DNA from: Massilia horti | GTDB taxonomy: Bacteria > Pseudomonadota > Gammaproteobacteria > Burkholderiales > Burkholderiaceae_D | DNA: 64,000 nucleotides | NCBI RefSeq assembly: GCF_004614195.1 | Contig: NZ_SPUM01000140.1 | Coordinates: 56,608 to 120,607, forward strand | Direction of reading: 5' to 3' | In this document: positions 8,536 to 17,100 of the stretch, piece by piece | Layout of the letters: every line of letters starts with the position of its first letter | Numbering within the stretch: the stretch's first letter is position 1 | Program-made: the position numbers and the translations under genes | Notes under the pieces: model-generated | What the model was told of the DNA's origin: nothing | Seen by the model: only the letters and a program-made list of their open reading frames with translations | Databases searched by the model: none

Positions 8536-9851
8536 GATTTCGTCAAACGCAGTTCGGCGCTCCTGGCGTGGGCCTGCAAGCCCTCGCCGTAGGCCAGTTC
8601 GGCGGCCACGCGCCCCAGGGTCTGGGCGCCCGCTTCGCTCACCTGGATCACCGACGAGCGCTTCTGGAAGTCGTACACGCCCAGCGGCGAGGAGAAGCGC
8701 GCGGTGCGCGAGGTCGGCAGCACGTGGTTCGGGCCGCAGCAGTAGTCGCCCAGCGACTCGGACGAAAAGCGGCCGAGGAACATCGCGCCGGCGTGGCGGA
8801 TCTTGTCCGCCCACTGCTGCGGATTCTCGGCCGAGATTTCCAGGTGCTCGGCGGCGATCGCGTTGGCGATCTCGCAGGCTTCAATCATGTCGCGCACCTT
8901 GACCAGCGCGCCGCGGCCGGACAGCGAGGCTTCGATGGTCTCCTTGCGCGGCATGCCAGGCAGCAGCTTGTGGATGCTGGCCTCGACGCGTGCGATGTAC
9001 TCCTCGTTCGGGCACAGCAAGATCGCCTGCGCCAGCTCGTCGTGCTCGGCCTGCGAGAACAGGTCCATCGCCACCCAGTCCGGATCGGTGGTGCCGTCGC
9101 ACAGCACCAGGATCTCCGAAGGGCCCGCGATCATGTCGATGCCCACCAGGCCGAACACGCGGCGCTTGGCCGCCGCCACGTAGGCGTTGCCGGGGCCGAC
9201 GATCTTGTCCACCGGGGCGATGGTCTCGGTACCGTACGCCAGCGCGCCGACCGCCTGGGCGCCGCCGATGGTGATCACGCGCGTCACGCCCGCGATCGCG
9301 GCCGCCGCCAGCACCATGCGGTTCTTGATGCCGTCCGGGGTCGGCACCACCATCACGATTTCCTTCACCCCCGCCACCTGGGCGGGAATAGCGTTCATCA
9401 GCACCGACGACGGATAGGCCGCCTTGCCACCGGGGACGTAGATGCCCACGCGGTCCAGCGGCGTGACGCGCTGGCCCAGCACTGTGCCGTCCGGCTCGGT
9501 GTAGGTGAAGCCTTTCAATTCCTGCTTCTGGCGCTCGTGGAACGCCCGGATGCGATCGCTTGCTGCCTGCAGCGCGGCGCGCTGCGCTTGCGGCAGCGCG
9601 GCCAGCGCGGCGTCCAGTTCTTCCTGCCCGATGTCGAACGCGGCCATGCTGGCGGCGCCGCCGGGAATACGGTCGAAGCGGTTGGTGTATTCGAGCACGG
9701 CGGCGTCGCCGCGCGCCTTCACGTCGGCCAAAATTTGCGCCACCGCGGATTCGATCGCGTCATCGGTCGCGGCTTCGAAGGCGAGCAGGCTTGACAGGCG
9801 CTGCTGGAAGTCGGCGTCGGTGGAATCGAGTTTGCGGATTTGAACTGCCAT
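8532..9851 (-). CDS. hisD: Histidinol dehydrogenase
   Basis: A 439-residue zinc enzyme carrying out the last two oxidations, histidinol to histidine, with NAD. The start MAVQIRKLDSTDADF at 9851 lies 2 bp after the hisG stop. Family motifs include YVPGGKAAYPSSVLMN, GPGNAYVAAAKR, DMIAGPSEI and the zinc/catalytic segment SQAEHDE, plus AEHLEI. Length matches the family. It overlaps the methyltransferase start by four bases. Confidence 0.97.
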   Translation of the reverse strand: MAVQIRKLDSTDADFQQRLSSLLAFEAATDDAIESAVAQILADVKARGDAAVLEYTNRFDRIPGGAASMAAFDIGQEELDAALAALPQAQRAALQAASDRIRAFHERQKQELKGFTYTEPDGTVLGQRVTPLDRVGIYVPGGKAAYPSSVLMNAIPAQVAGVKEIVMVVPTPDGIKNRMVLAAAAIAGVTRVITIGGAQAVGALAYGTETIAPVDKIVGPGNAYVAAAKRRVFGLVGIDMIAGPSEILVLCDGTTDPDWVAMDLFSQAEHDELAQAILLCPNEEYIARVEASIHKLLPGMPRKETIEASLSGRGALVKVRDMIEACEIANAIAAEHLEISAENPQQWADKIRHAGAMFLGRFSSESLGDYCCGPNHVLPTSRTARFSSPLGVYDFQKRSSVIQVSEAGAQTLGRVAAELAYGEGLQAHARSAELRLTKS

Positions 9852-9853
9852 GA

Positions 9854-10522
9854 TCAGCCTTGCTGTTTCGACGCGTTCTGGAACGCCTCGATGATGGGTT
9901 GCAGGCGCTCGCGCTTGAGCTTGAGCGCGGCCTGGTTCACCACCAGGCGCGAGGAAATATCCATGATCTTTTCGACTTCGACCAGGTTGTTGGCGCGCAG
10001 CGTGCCGCCGGTCGAGACCACGTCGACGATCGCGTCCGACAGGCCGACCAATGGCGCCAGCTCCATCGAGCCGTACAGCTTGATCAGGTCGACGTGCACG
10101 CCCTTGCGCGCAAAGTGCTCGCGCGCTGTGTGCACGAACTTGGTCGCCACGCGCAGGCGCGCGCCCTGGCGCACCGCGTTGTCGTAGTCGAAGCCGGCGT
10201 TGACCGCCACCGACATGCGGCAGCACGCGATGTTCAGATCGACCGGCTGGTACAGCCCTTCGCCGCCGTGCTCGAGCAGCACGTCCTTGCCCGCCACGCC
10301 GAAATCGGCGGCGCCGTGCTGCACGTAGGTGGGCACGTCGGTGGCGCGCACGATCAGCACGCGCACAGCCGGATCGTTGGTCGGCAAGATCAGCTTGCGC
10401 GAGGTTTCAGGATTCTCCAGCACTGTGATGCCGGCTGCCGCGAGCAGCGGCAGGGTGTCCTCGAAAATGCGGCCTTTCGAGAGCGCCAGGATCAGCTGGT
10501 CGCCTTGGTTGCGAGTGTTCAT
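9854..10522 (-). CDS. hisG: ATP phosphoribosyltransferase, short form
   Basis: A 222-residue HisG, about 70-80 residues shorter than the long enterobacterial form, so it lacks the C-terminal histidine-binding regulatory domain. Short HisG needs the HisZ regulatory partner; no hisZ is visible in this window. The N-terminus LILALSKGRIFEDTLPLL and the PRPP-binding region DVVSTGGTLRANNL are clear. It catalyses the committed step, ATP plus PRPP to phosphoribosyl-ATP, and heads the his gene run 10 bp after murA. Confidence 0.96.
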   Translation of the reverse strand: MNTRNQGDQLILALSKGRIFEDTLPLLAAAGITVLENPETSRKLILPTNDPAVRVLIVRATDVPTYVQHGAADFGVAGKDVLLEHGGEGLYQPVDLNIACCRMSVAVNAGFDYDNAVRQGARLRVATKFVHTAREHFARKGVHVDLIKLYGSMELAPLVGLSDAIVDVVSTGGTLRANNLVEVEKIMDISSRLVVNQAALKLKRERLQPIIEAFQNASKQQG

Positions 10523-10532
10523 GAAGATGTTC

Positions 10533-11783
10533 TTATTTGATGCGCACGACGTCGGCGCCGACCCTTTGCAGTTTGGCTTCCATGCGGTCGTAGCCGCGGT
10601 CCAGGTGGTAGATGCGGTCGACCACGGTGGTGCCCTCGGCCGCCATGCCGGCGATGACCAGCGAGGCCGAGGCGCGCAGGTCGGTCGCCATCACCGGCGC
10701 GCCGACCAGGCGCTCCACGCCTGTGATGAAGGAGGTGTTGCCGTCGATGGCGATCTGCGCGCCCAAACGGTTCATCTCCTGCACGTGCATAAAGCGGTTT
10801 TCGAAAATGGTCTCGGTCACGCGGCTGGTGCCGGAAGCGATCGTGTTCACCGCCATGAACTGGGCCTGCATGTCGGTCGGGAAGCCCGGGTATTCGGTGG
10901 TGCGGAACGACACCGGGGACGGGCGGCGGTTCATGCGGGCGCGGATCGTCGATTCGCCCACGGTCAGCTCCACGCCCATTTCGCGCAGCTTGTCCAGCGC
11001 CGCGTCGAAGATGTCGGTGCGGGTGCGCGAAATCGTGATGTCGCCGCCGGTCGCGGCCACCGCGCACAGGAAAGTCGCTGCCTCGATGCGGTCGGAAATG
11101 ACCGCGTGGCTGGCGCCGTGCAGTGCGTTCACGCCCTGGATCACCAGGCGGTCGGTGCCGATGCCTTCGATCTTCGCGCCCATCGACACCAGGAGGTTGG
11201 CCAGGTCGGTCACCTCCGGCTCGCGCGCGGCGTTTTCCAGCACCGTCTCGCCTTCGGCCAGGGTGGCGGCCATCAGCAGGTTCTCGGTGCCGGTCACGGT
11301 GATCATGTCGGTGTGGATGCGCGCGCCCTTGAGCCTGGCGCACTTGGCATGGATGTAGCCGCCTTCGATGGTGATCTCGGCGCCCATCTGGCGCAGGCCC
11401 TTGATGTGCTGGTCGACCGGGCGCGAACCGATCGCGCAGCCGCCCGGCAGCGACACCTTGGCTTCGCCGAAGCGCGCCAGCAGCGGGCCGAGCACCAGGA
11501 TCGAGGCGCGCATGGTCTTGACCAGCTCGTAGGGAGCGACCAGGGTGTCGATGTTGGCGCCATTGAGCGTCACGCGCTCGTCGTCCTGGGTGACCGTCAG
11601 GCCGGTCCCGGCCAGGATCTTGAGCATGGTCTTCACGTCCTGCAGGCGCGGCACGTTGGACAGCTCGACGTCGCCTGAAGTCAGGATGCCGGCGCACAGG
11701 ATTGGCAGCGCCGCGTTCTTGGCGCCGGAGATCACGATTTCACCATCCAGGCGCTTGCCGCCCACAATCTGGAGCTTGTCCAT
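10533..11783 (-). CDS. murA: UDP-N-acetylglucosamine 1-carboxyvinyltransferase
   Basis: A 416-residue EPSP-synthase-fold enzyme that transfers enolpyruvate to UDP-GlcNAc, the first committed step of peptidoglycan synthesis. The start MDKLQIVGGKRLDGEI and the motif GAKNAALPI are typical. The catalytic Cys (the fosfomycin target) lies in LPGGCAIGSRPVD. Its start is 2 bp after the bolA-like stop, so murA is coupled to bolA upstream and hisG downstream. Confidence 0.97.
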   Translation of the reverse strand: MDKLQIVGGKRLDGEIVISGAKNAALPILCAGILTSGDVELSNVPRLQDVKTMLKILAGTGLTVTQDDERVTLNGANIDTLVAPYELVKTMRASILVLGPLLARFGEAKVSLPGGCAIGSRPVDQHIKGLRQMGAEITIEGGYIHAKCARLKGARIHTDMITVTGTENLLMAATLAEGETVLENAAREPEVTDLANLLVSMGAKIEGIGTDRLVIQGVNALHGASHAVISDRIEAATFLCAVAATGGDITISRTRTDIFDAALDKLREMGVELTVGESTIRARMNRRPSPVSFRTTEYPGFPTDMQAQFMAVNTIASGTSRVTETIFENRFMHVQEMNRLGAQIAIDGNTSFITGVERLVGAPVMATDLRASASLVIAGMAAEGTTVVDRIYHLDRGYDRMEAKLQRVGADVVRIK

Positions 11784-11785
11784 GC

Positions 11786-12022
11786 TTATCCTTGGTATTC
11801 GTCCGGGGTCAGGGTCTTCATCGACAGCGCGTGGATTTCCTCGCGCATGCGCTCGCCGAGCGCGCCGTACACCAGCTGGTGGCGCTGGATGCGGCTCTTG
11901 CCGCCAAACGCCGGGGATACGATCACGGCGGTGAAGTGCTGGCCGTCGCCCTCCACTTCGAGGTGGGTGCACTCCAGGCCTTTGCTGATATAGCCGTGGA
12001 TCAGTTCGGGGGTGGTAGCCAC
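11786..12022 (-). CDS. BolA/IbaG-family protein
   Basis: A 78-residue class II KH-like fold protein. The core GDGQHFTAVIVSPAFGGKSRIQRHQLVY is the BolA family signature region (shown here only by its position, residues 26-53), followed by LGERMREEIHALSMKT. Small BolA proteins next to murA are usually IbaG-like and work with monothiol CGFS glutaredoxins in Fe-S handling; a CGFS glutaredoxin is present at 36113-36430. It lies between the ABC-2 permease (29-bp gap) and murA. Confidence 0.92.
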   Translation of the reverse strand: MATTPELIHGYISKGLECTHLEVEGDGQHFTAVIVSPAFGGKSRIQRHQLVYGALGERMREEIHALSMKTLTPDEYQG

Positions 12023-12051
12023 GATAATTCCTTGGTAACTAATGTTGGCAA

Positions 12052-12816
12052 CTAATGGCGCAGCTTGTAGCCGCGCTTGAGCAGGTTGATCGCAATCGCC
12101 GCCAGCACCACGAAGAATGCCGCTACGATGGCAAGGCTGGTCCAGGGCGAAATGTCGGACTGGCCGAAGAAGCCGTGACGGAACCCGTCAATCATATAAA
12201 AGAACGGGTTGAAATGCGAGACCGTCAGCCAGAACGGGGGCAGCGAGTGGATGGAATAGAACACTCCCGCCAGGAAGGTGGCCGGCATGATCAGGAAGTT
12301 CTGGAAAGCGGCGAGCTGGTCGAACTTGTCGGCCCACATGCCGGCGATGACGCCCAGCGTGCCCAGGATCGCCGCGCCCAGGAGCGCAAACGCCAGGATC
12401 CACAGCGGCTGCGCGAACGACAGGTGCGCGAACCAGGCGGTAATGACGAACACGCCGGCGCCCACCGCCAGGCCGCGCACCACCGAAGCGAGCACGTAGG
12501 CCGAGATGATCTCCCAGTGCGACAGCGGCGGCAGCAGGATGAACACCAGGTTGCCGGTAATCTTGGACTGGATCAGCGAGGACGACGAATTGGCGAAGGC
12601 GTTCTGCAGCACGCTCATCATCACCAGGCCCGGGATCAGGAACGCGGTGTACGAGACGCCCGGATAGACTTCGCGCCCGCCCAGCACATGGCCGAAGATC
12701 AGCAGGTACAGCATGGCGGTCAGGATCGGCGCGGCGACGGTCTGGGTGGCGACCTTCCAGAAGCGCAGCATCTCTTTGTAGAACAGTGTGCGGAAACCCA
12801 CGGATGCGAAACTCAT
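12052..12816 (-). CDS. ABC-2 type transporter permease (YadH-like)
   Basis: A 254-residue integral membrane protein with about six hydrophobic segments and the ABC-2 motif region near LSFAQPLWILAFALLGAAIL and YSIHSLPPFWLTVSHFNPF. It resembles the YadH/NodJ permeases. Its start overlaps the upstream ATPase stop (ATGA), so the two make one exporter. The substrate is unknown. This pair sits between mla and bolA-murA in many betaproteobacteria, which suggests an envelope-related role but does not prove one. Confidence 0.9.
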   Translation of the reverse strand: MSFASVGFRTLFYKEMLRFWKVATQTVAAPILTAMLYLLIFGHVLGGREVYPGVSYTAFLIPGLVMMSVLQNAFANSSSSLIQSKITGNLVFILLPPLSHWEIISAYVLASVVRGLAVGAGVFVITAWFAHLSFAQPLWILAFALLGAAILGTLGVIAGMWADKFDQLAAFQNFLIMPATFLAGVFYSIHSLPPFWLTVSHFNPFFYMIDGFRHGFFGQSDISPWTSLAIVAAFFVVLAAIAINLLKRGYKLRH

Positions 12817-13724
12817 TGTGCTTCCCCTTCCATCACCTGCAGGAAGATGTCTTCCAGGTCGGCCTGTTGCAGCTGCATCTCGTCGACGACGGCGCCGGCT
12901 TCGCGCAGGCGCGCCAGGATGCTTTCGACCTCGCCCGGCGCATTGACGCGCAGGCAGTAGCGGTTGCCGTTGCTATGCTCGTCGTGCGAGACCAGGTGGC
13001 GCAGGCTATCGGGCAGCTTGCCGCTCCCCAGGTGCACGATCAGCTGCGAGCCGGAGACCCGGCGCAGCAGCCCTTGCATGGAATCGAGCGCCACCACCTT
13101 GCCCAGCTTGAGCATAGCCACCCGCTGGCACATGGCCTCGGCCTCCTCGAGGTAGTGGGTGGTCAGCACCACCGTGTGGCCTTCGCGGTTCAGGCGCGAG
13201 ATGAACTTCCACAGGGTCTGGCGCAGCTCCACGTCCACGCCCGCGGTCGGCTCGTCGAGCACGATCACCGGCGGCTTGTGCACCAGCGCCTGGGCGACCA
13301 GCACGCGCCGCTTCATGCCGCCGGACAGGGCGCGCATGTTGACGTCGGCCTTGTTGGTCAGGTCAAGGTTTTCCATGACCTCGTCGATCCACTTGTCGTT
13401 GTTCTTGATGCCGAAGTAGCCCGACTGCAGGCGCAGCGTCTCGCGCACGGTGAAGAACGGGTCGAACACCAGCTCCTGCGGCACCACGCCCAGGCGGCGC
13501 CGGGCCTCGCGGAAGTCGGTCACCACGTCATGGCCCATGACCTGCACGGATCCGGCGTCGGCGCGTATCAGGCCGGCGATGGTGGAGATCAGGGTGGTCT
13601 TGCCGGCGCCGTTCGGGCCGAGCAGGCCGAAGAACTCGCCCTCTTCAATGGTCAGGGAAACGCCCTTGAGCGCCTTGAAGCGCCCGTAGCTTTTTTCGAC
13701 GTTGTTAATCTGGATCGCTGTCAT
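12813..13724 (-). CDS. ABC transporter ATP-binding protein (YadG-like)
   Basis: A 303-residue nucleotide-binding subunit. The Walker A is GPNGAGKTT (about residue 36), the signature LSGGMKRR, the Walker B VIVLDEPTAGVD, and the switch His lies in TTHYLEEAEAM. The last 70 residues form the C-terminal extension common in ABC-2 exporters of the YadG/CcmA group. It pairs with the permease at 12052-12816. A repeat element and about 250 bp separate it from mlaB. Confidence 0.93.
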   Translation of the reverse strand: MTAIQINNVEKSYGRFKALKGVSLTIEEGEFFGLLGPNGAGKTTLISTIAGLIRADAGSVQVMGHDVVTDFREARRRLGVVPQELVFDPFFTVRETLRLQSGYFGIKNNDKWIDEVMENLDLTNKADVNMRALSGGMKRRVLVAQALVHKPPVIVLDEPTAGVDVELRQTLWKFISRLNREGHTVVLTTHYLEEAEAMCQRVAMLKLGKVVALDSMQGLLRRVSGSQLIVHLGSGKLPDSLRHLVSHDEHSNGNRYCLRVNAPGEVESILARLREAGAVVDEMQLQQADLEDIFLQVMEGEAQ

Positions 13725-13836
13725 TCTTGTTCAGATGCGGCCGGGCAGCAGCGGGCCTTGCGGTGAAACTACCGATTATAGGGGAAATCGGATTTGGAAG
13801 AGTTCGGTGGTAGGAATACGGCAAGTGATGGGGATC

Positions 13837-13954
13837 GTAGGGGGCGCGGGGCCGCCGAGGACCAGTGCGCACGCGGTTCGCAATCGCAGCGTATTTGAAC
13901 AGTAGCCGCAAGCCGGCACACGATGACCGCGTGCGCACAGGTGCGCACCCTACG
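13837..13954. repeat. GTAGGG-type palindromic element, copy 2
   Basis: Here the left arm (13837-13876) is the long variant, GTAGGGGGCGCGGGGCCGCC followed by GAGGACC and the shared GTGCGCACGCGGT. The right arm (13926-13954) is the short variant ending GCACCCTACG. It lies inside the leftward mla-to-tat gene run, between mlaB and the YadG-like ATPase gene, and is the only copy placed between co-directional genes of that run. Confidence 0.85.
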
Positions 13955-13978
13955 GGTATGTTCAGGATCGTAAGGTGC

Positions 13979-14254
13979 TCAGTCCTGCGGCAGCAGTGCG
14001 TCCAGCCCGTACAGGTGGACCAGCGTATGCAGGCCGGGTGGTACGTTCTTGTAGGTGATGTTGCGGCCCAGCTGGCGGGCGCGGCGCTCCCACGCCACCA
14101 TCACCGCCACGCCGGCCGAATCGGCGGCCTTCACGCCGGCCAGGTCGAACTCGGTCGCGCCGGCGGCCAGCGCGACGCAGCCCTGCTCCAGCGCCGCGGT
14201 CGCGGTGTGGAAGGTCAGGGCGTCGAGCGAGAGCATCGGATTCGCCTCGCTCAT
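13979..14254 (-). CDS. mlaB: STAS-domain protein MlaB
   Basis: A 91-residue STAS protein. The core VALAAGATEFDLAGVKAADSAGVAVMVAW contains the conserved D-S-A-G loop (residues about 46-52). MlaB binds the MlaF ATPase and is needed for activity of the phospholipid transporter at the inner membrane. It is the last gene of the mla operon, 2 bp after mlaC. Confidence 0.92.
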   Translation of the reverse strand: MSEANPMLSLDALTFHTATAALEQGCVALAAGATEFDLAGVKAADSAGVAVMVAWERRARQLGRNITYKNVPPGLHTLVHLYGLDALLPQD

Positions 14255-14256
14255 GC

Positions 14257-14910
14257 TCAGCGCTTCGGGGTGACCAGCGGCTTGCTGGCCAATTGCTGGT
14301 TGCGCTCGTGCAGGCGCTTGATCAGGCCGTCGATCCCGCCCTTGCTGATCTCGGACGCGAAGGTGCCCTTGTAGGTTTCGACCAGCCAGGCGCCCATCAC
14401 GTTGATGTCGAAGATCTTCCAGCCGTTCGGGGTCTTGGTCAGGCGGTAGTTCAGCGTGATCGGCTCGCCGCGCGTCATGTTGACCTGCGAGCGCACTTCC
14501 ACTTCGGTGTCCGCCGGGTCGGCGCGGAACGGCTTGAATTCGACGGTCTCGTTACGGATCTGCGCCAGCGCGCCCGAATAGGTATACACCAGCAGGGTGC
14601 GGAATTCGTCCGACAGCTGCTTTTGCTGCTCCGGGGTGGCCTGGCGCCAGAAGCGCCCTGCCGCCATCGAGGTCATTTTTTCGGAATCGACGTACGGCAG
14701 GATCTTGGCGTTGACCAGGTCCATGATCTTGTTGCGGTTGCCGGCCTGGATGTCCTTGTCGGCCTTGACCGCGTCGATCACTTCGGTGCTGATGCGCTTG
14801 ACCAGCACGTCCGGCGCCTCGCTGGCGGCCGGCGCCGGCGCGGCCAGCACGCTGGTCGAGAAGGCGATGGTGGCGGCAGTGGCAAAGACGAGTTGTGCGA
14901 TCGGTTTCAT
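14257..14910 (-). CDS. mlaC: Periplasmic phospholipid-binding protein MlaC
   Basis: A 217-residue Tol-Toluene-tolerance (Ttg2D) family protein with a cleavable signal peptide (MKPIAQLVFATAATIAFS, cut near VLAAPA). The mature part has the family segments RFWRQATPEQQKQLSDEF and LLVYTYSGALA. MlaC carries phospholipids across the periplasm between the MlaA complex and MlaD. Its mRNA context is mlaA (66-bp gap) then mlaC then mlaB. Confidence 0.95.
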   Translation of the reverse strand: MKPIAQLVFATAATIAFSTSVLAAPAPAASEAPDVLVKRISTEVIDAVKADKDIQAGNRNKIMDLVNAKILPYVDSEKMTSMAAGRFWRQATPEQQKQLSDEFRTLLVYTYSGALAQIRNETVEFKPFRADPADTEVEVRSQVNMTRGEPITLNYRLTKTPNGWKIFDINVMGAWLVETYKGTFASEISKGGIDGLIKRLHERNQQLASKPLVTPKR

Positions 14911-14976
14911 ATGCTCTCTTTCTGTTCGTTGGTGGGTCGCCGCCGCGATGACGGGCGTCGGCTCGACCCGGGTTAA

Positions 14977-15792
14977 CTACTTCGAGGGCGTTTCGGCTGA
15001 CGCCGGCGTCTCCGGTTGCTGCTGTGCCATGTCCTGGTCATCGTCGTCGGCATCGGCGTCATATTTCGACTTGGGCTTGCGCCGCTTCGACCTGTCGTCG
15101 TCGTACACCTTGCTCTCGCGCCGCTGCAGGTAGCCGTCGCGGATGAACTCGTAACGGTCGAGCGCCGCTTCCTCCAGCAGGTTCGAAGCGTCCAGGATCG
15201 TGGCGCGCTGGTCGACCGCACGCACGCCGATCCCGGTGTTGCGCAGCCGCGTCGGATTCGCCTCGCTCCACGGGTCGGCCCACAGGTCAGCCGGCAGAGC
15301 CGCGGTATCACGCACGGTAGATGGCCCCAGAATTGGCAACATCAAGTAGGGCCCGCTTGGCATTCCCCAATAACCCAGGGTCTGGCCGAAGTCCTCGTTG
15401 TGCTTGCTCAAGCCGGCCGGGCTGGCGATGTCCAGCAGGCCCAGCATGCCAAAGGTCGAGTTCAGGCCGAACCGCGTCAGGTCGTTCATGCCCGCCTGCC
15501 CTTTGAGCTGCATGAAATTGTTAGCGGCGCTCCACAGATCGTTCAGGTTGCCGAAAAAGTTGTTGACGCCAGTCTGCATGAACCCCGGCACGTGGTCCTT
15601 GTAGGCGGTGGCCACGGGCTTGAGCGCCACACGGTCGACATTGTCGTTAAAGGTAAATACCGTGCGGTTAAACGGTTCGAACGGGTCCTTCGGGTTCTGC
15701 GGCGTCGCGCAGCCTGCCAGCAGCAGGCCGGCAGCAACGGCCACAGCCAGGCCGCGCCCACGTCGCGCAGCCTTCGTGATACTTCCTGTCAT
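14977..15792 (-). CDS. mlaA: Outer-membrane phospholipid-removing lipoprotein MlaA (VacJ)
   Basis: A 271-residue lipoprotein; the lipobox L-L-A-G-C ends the signal peptide at about residue 28. The motif DPFEPFNRTVFTFND and the GPYLMLPILGPSTVRD segment are diagnostic of VacJ/MlaA. It removes misplaced phospholipids from the outer leaflet of the outer membrane. In enterobacteria mlaA is unlinked; here it is inside the mla operon, overlapping mlaD by four bases. The C-terminal tail is acidic and low-complexity (DADADDDDQDMAQQQ). Confidence 0.95.
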   Translation of the reverse strand: MTGSITKAARRGRGLAVAVAAGLLLAGCATPQNPKDPFEPFNRTVFTFNDNVDRVALKPVATAYKDHVPGFMQTGVNNFFGNLNDLWSAANNFMQLKGQAGMNDLTRFGLNSTFGMLGLLDIASPAGLSKHNEDFGQTLGYWGMPSGPYLMLPILGPSTVRDTAALPADLWADPWSEANPTRLRNTGIGVRAVDQRATILDASNLLEEAALDRYEFIRDGYLQRRESKVYDDDRSKRRKPKSKYDADADDDDQDMAQQQPETPASAETPSK

Positions 15793-16265
15793 TGCGAGCT
15801 ATCCTTTCCACCCTCGGCCGCTTTGCTGTAGATGAAGCGATTGATCAGATCTTCCAGCACGGTGGCCGATTGTGTCTGGGTAATACGATCGCCATCGACC
15901 AGGTTCTGGGTGTCACCGCCCGGTTCGATGCCGACGTATTGCTCGCCCAGCAAGCCCGAAGTCAAAATCTTTAGCGAACTGTCTTTGGGGAATTTATAAC
16001 GCTCCTCCAGATCGAGGCGCACGCTTGCCTGGAAATTCTTGTCGTCAAAACTGATGTTGCCCACGCGGCCAACCACCACGCCGGCGCTCTTGACCGGCGC
16101 CTGCTGCTTGAGGCCGCCGATGTTGTCGAACCTGGCGCTCACGGAATAGGTTTTGGTAAACGAGACCGCGCTCATGTTGCCGGCCTTGAGGGCCAGGAAC
16201 AGCAGCGAGGCCAGTCCCAGCAGCACGAACAGGCCGACCCAGATGTCAATGGTTTTGCGATGCAT
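15789..16265 (-). CDS. mlaD: MCE-domain phospholipid transporter subunit MlaD
   Basis: A 158-residue protein with one N-terminal membrane helix (WVGLFVLLGLASLLFLAL) and an MCE domain containing QAPVKSAGVVVGRV and LLGEQYVGIEPGG. MlaD hexamers form a hydrophobic channel on the periplasmic face of MlaEF. Length matches single-MCE-domain MlaD. It lies between mlaE (52-bp gap) and mlaA (ATGA overlap). Confidence 0.95.
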   Translation of the reverse strand: MHRKTIDIWVGLFVLLGLASLLFLALKAGNMSAVSFTKTYSVSARFDNIGGLKQQAPVKSAGVVVGRVGNISFDDKNFQASVRLDLEERYKFPKDSSLKILTSGLLGEQYVGIEPGGDTQNLVDGDRITQTQSATVLEDLINRFIYSKAAEGGKDSSQ

Positions 16266-16317
16266 AAGCTTTCCTTGATTTTGGCGGCGCGCCGGGCGCA
16301 GCCTGACTCTTTTCGAA

Positions 16318-17100
16318 TTATTTGTTGAACATCAGGGCCGTCAGGATGAAGTCCATGCCCCATATGATCAGCGACGAAATCACCACCGTGCGCGTCGTTG
16401 CGCGCGCCACGTCGGCCGGCGTGGGCTCGGCCTCGTAGCCTTGGAACAACGCCGTGAAGGTGACCAGCACGCCGAACACGAAGGACTTGATCATGCCGTT
16501 AAGAATGTCCGCGCGCACGTCGACACCCGACTGCATCTGCGACCAGAACGCGCCCTCGTCGACCCCGATCAGTTGCACGCCGACGATGTAGCCGCCCAGC
16601 ACGCCGACCGCCGAAAACACGGCCGCCAGCACCGGCATGGCGATCACGCCGGCCCAAAAGCGCGGCGCCAGCACGCGCTGCACGGGGTTGATTGCCATCA
16701 TTTCCATGGCGGCCAGCTGCTCGCCCGCCTTCATCAATCCGACCTCGGCGGTGAGCGAGGTGCCGGCGCGGCCGGCGTACAGCAGCGCGGTCACCACCGG
16801 GCCCAGCTCGCGCACCAGCGACAGCGCTACCACCGTGCCGAGCTTTTGCTCGGCGCCATAGGTCGACAGCGTGTAATAGCCCTGCAGGCCGAGCACGGCG
16901 CCGACCATCAGTCCGGAAATGGCGATGATGAGCAGCGAATAGTTGCCGATAAAATGGACCTGTTCCGAAATCAGGGCCGGCCGCCGCAGCGCGCCGGGCG
17001 ACAGGCCCAGCAGTTCGAAAAACGCGCGGGTTGCGTAGCCCAGGCGCGCGATGCTTTCGCGGACGAGGCGGCCGATCGCTTCCAGGAAACGCAGGATCAT
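16318..17100 (-). CDS. mlaE: Phospholipid ABC transporter permease MlaE
   Basis: A 260-residue MlaE/permease-family protein with several hydrophobic segments and the conserved region LVRELGPVVTALLYAGRAGT followed by AEVGLMKAGEQLAAMEMM. It forms the inner-membrane part of the MlaFEDB complex. The start overlaps the mlaF stop by four bases. Confidence 0.95.
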   Translation of the reverse strand: MILRFLEAIGRLVRESIARLGYATRAFFELLGLSPGALRRPALISEQVHFIGNYSLLIIAISGLMVGAVLGLQGYYTLSTYGAEQKLGTVVALSLVRELGPVVTALLYAGRAGTSLTAEVGLMKAGEQLAAMEMMAINPVQRVLAPRFWAGVIAMPVLAAVFSAVGVLGGYIVGVQLIGVDEGAFWSQMQSGVDVRADILNGMIKSFVFGVLVTFTALFQGYEAEPTPADVARATTRTVVISSLIIWGMDFILTALMFNK

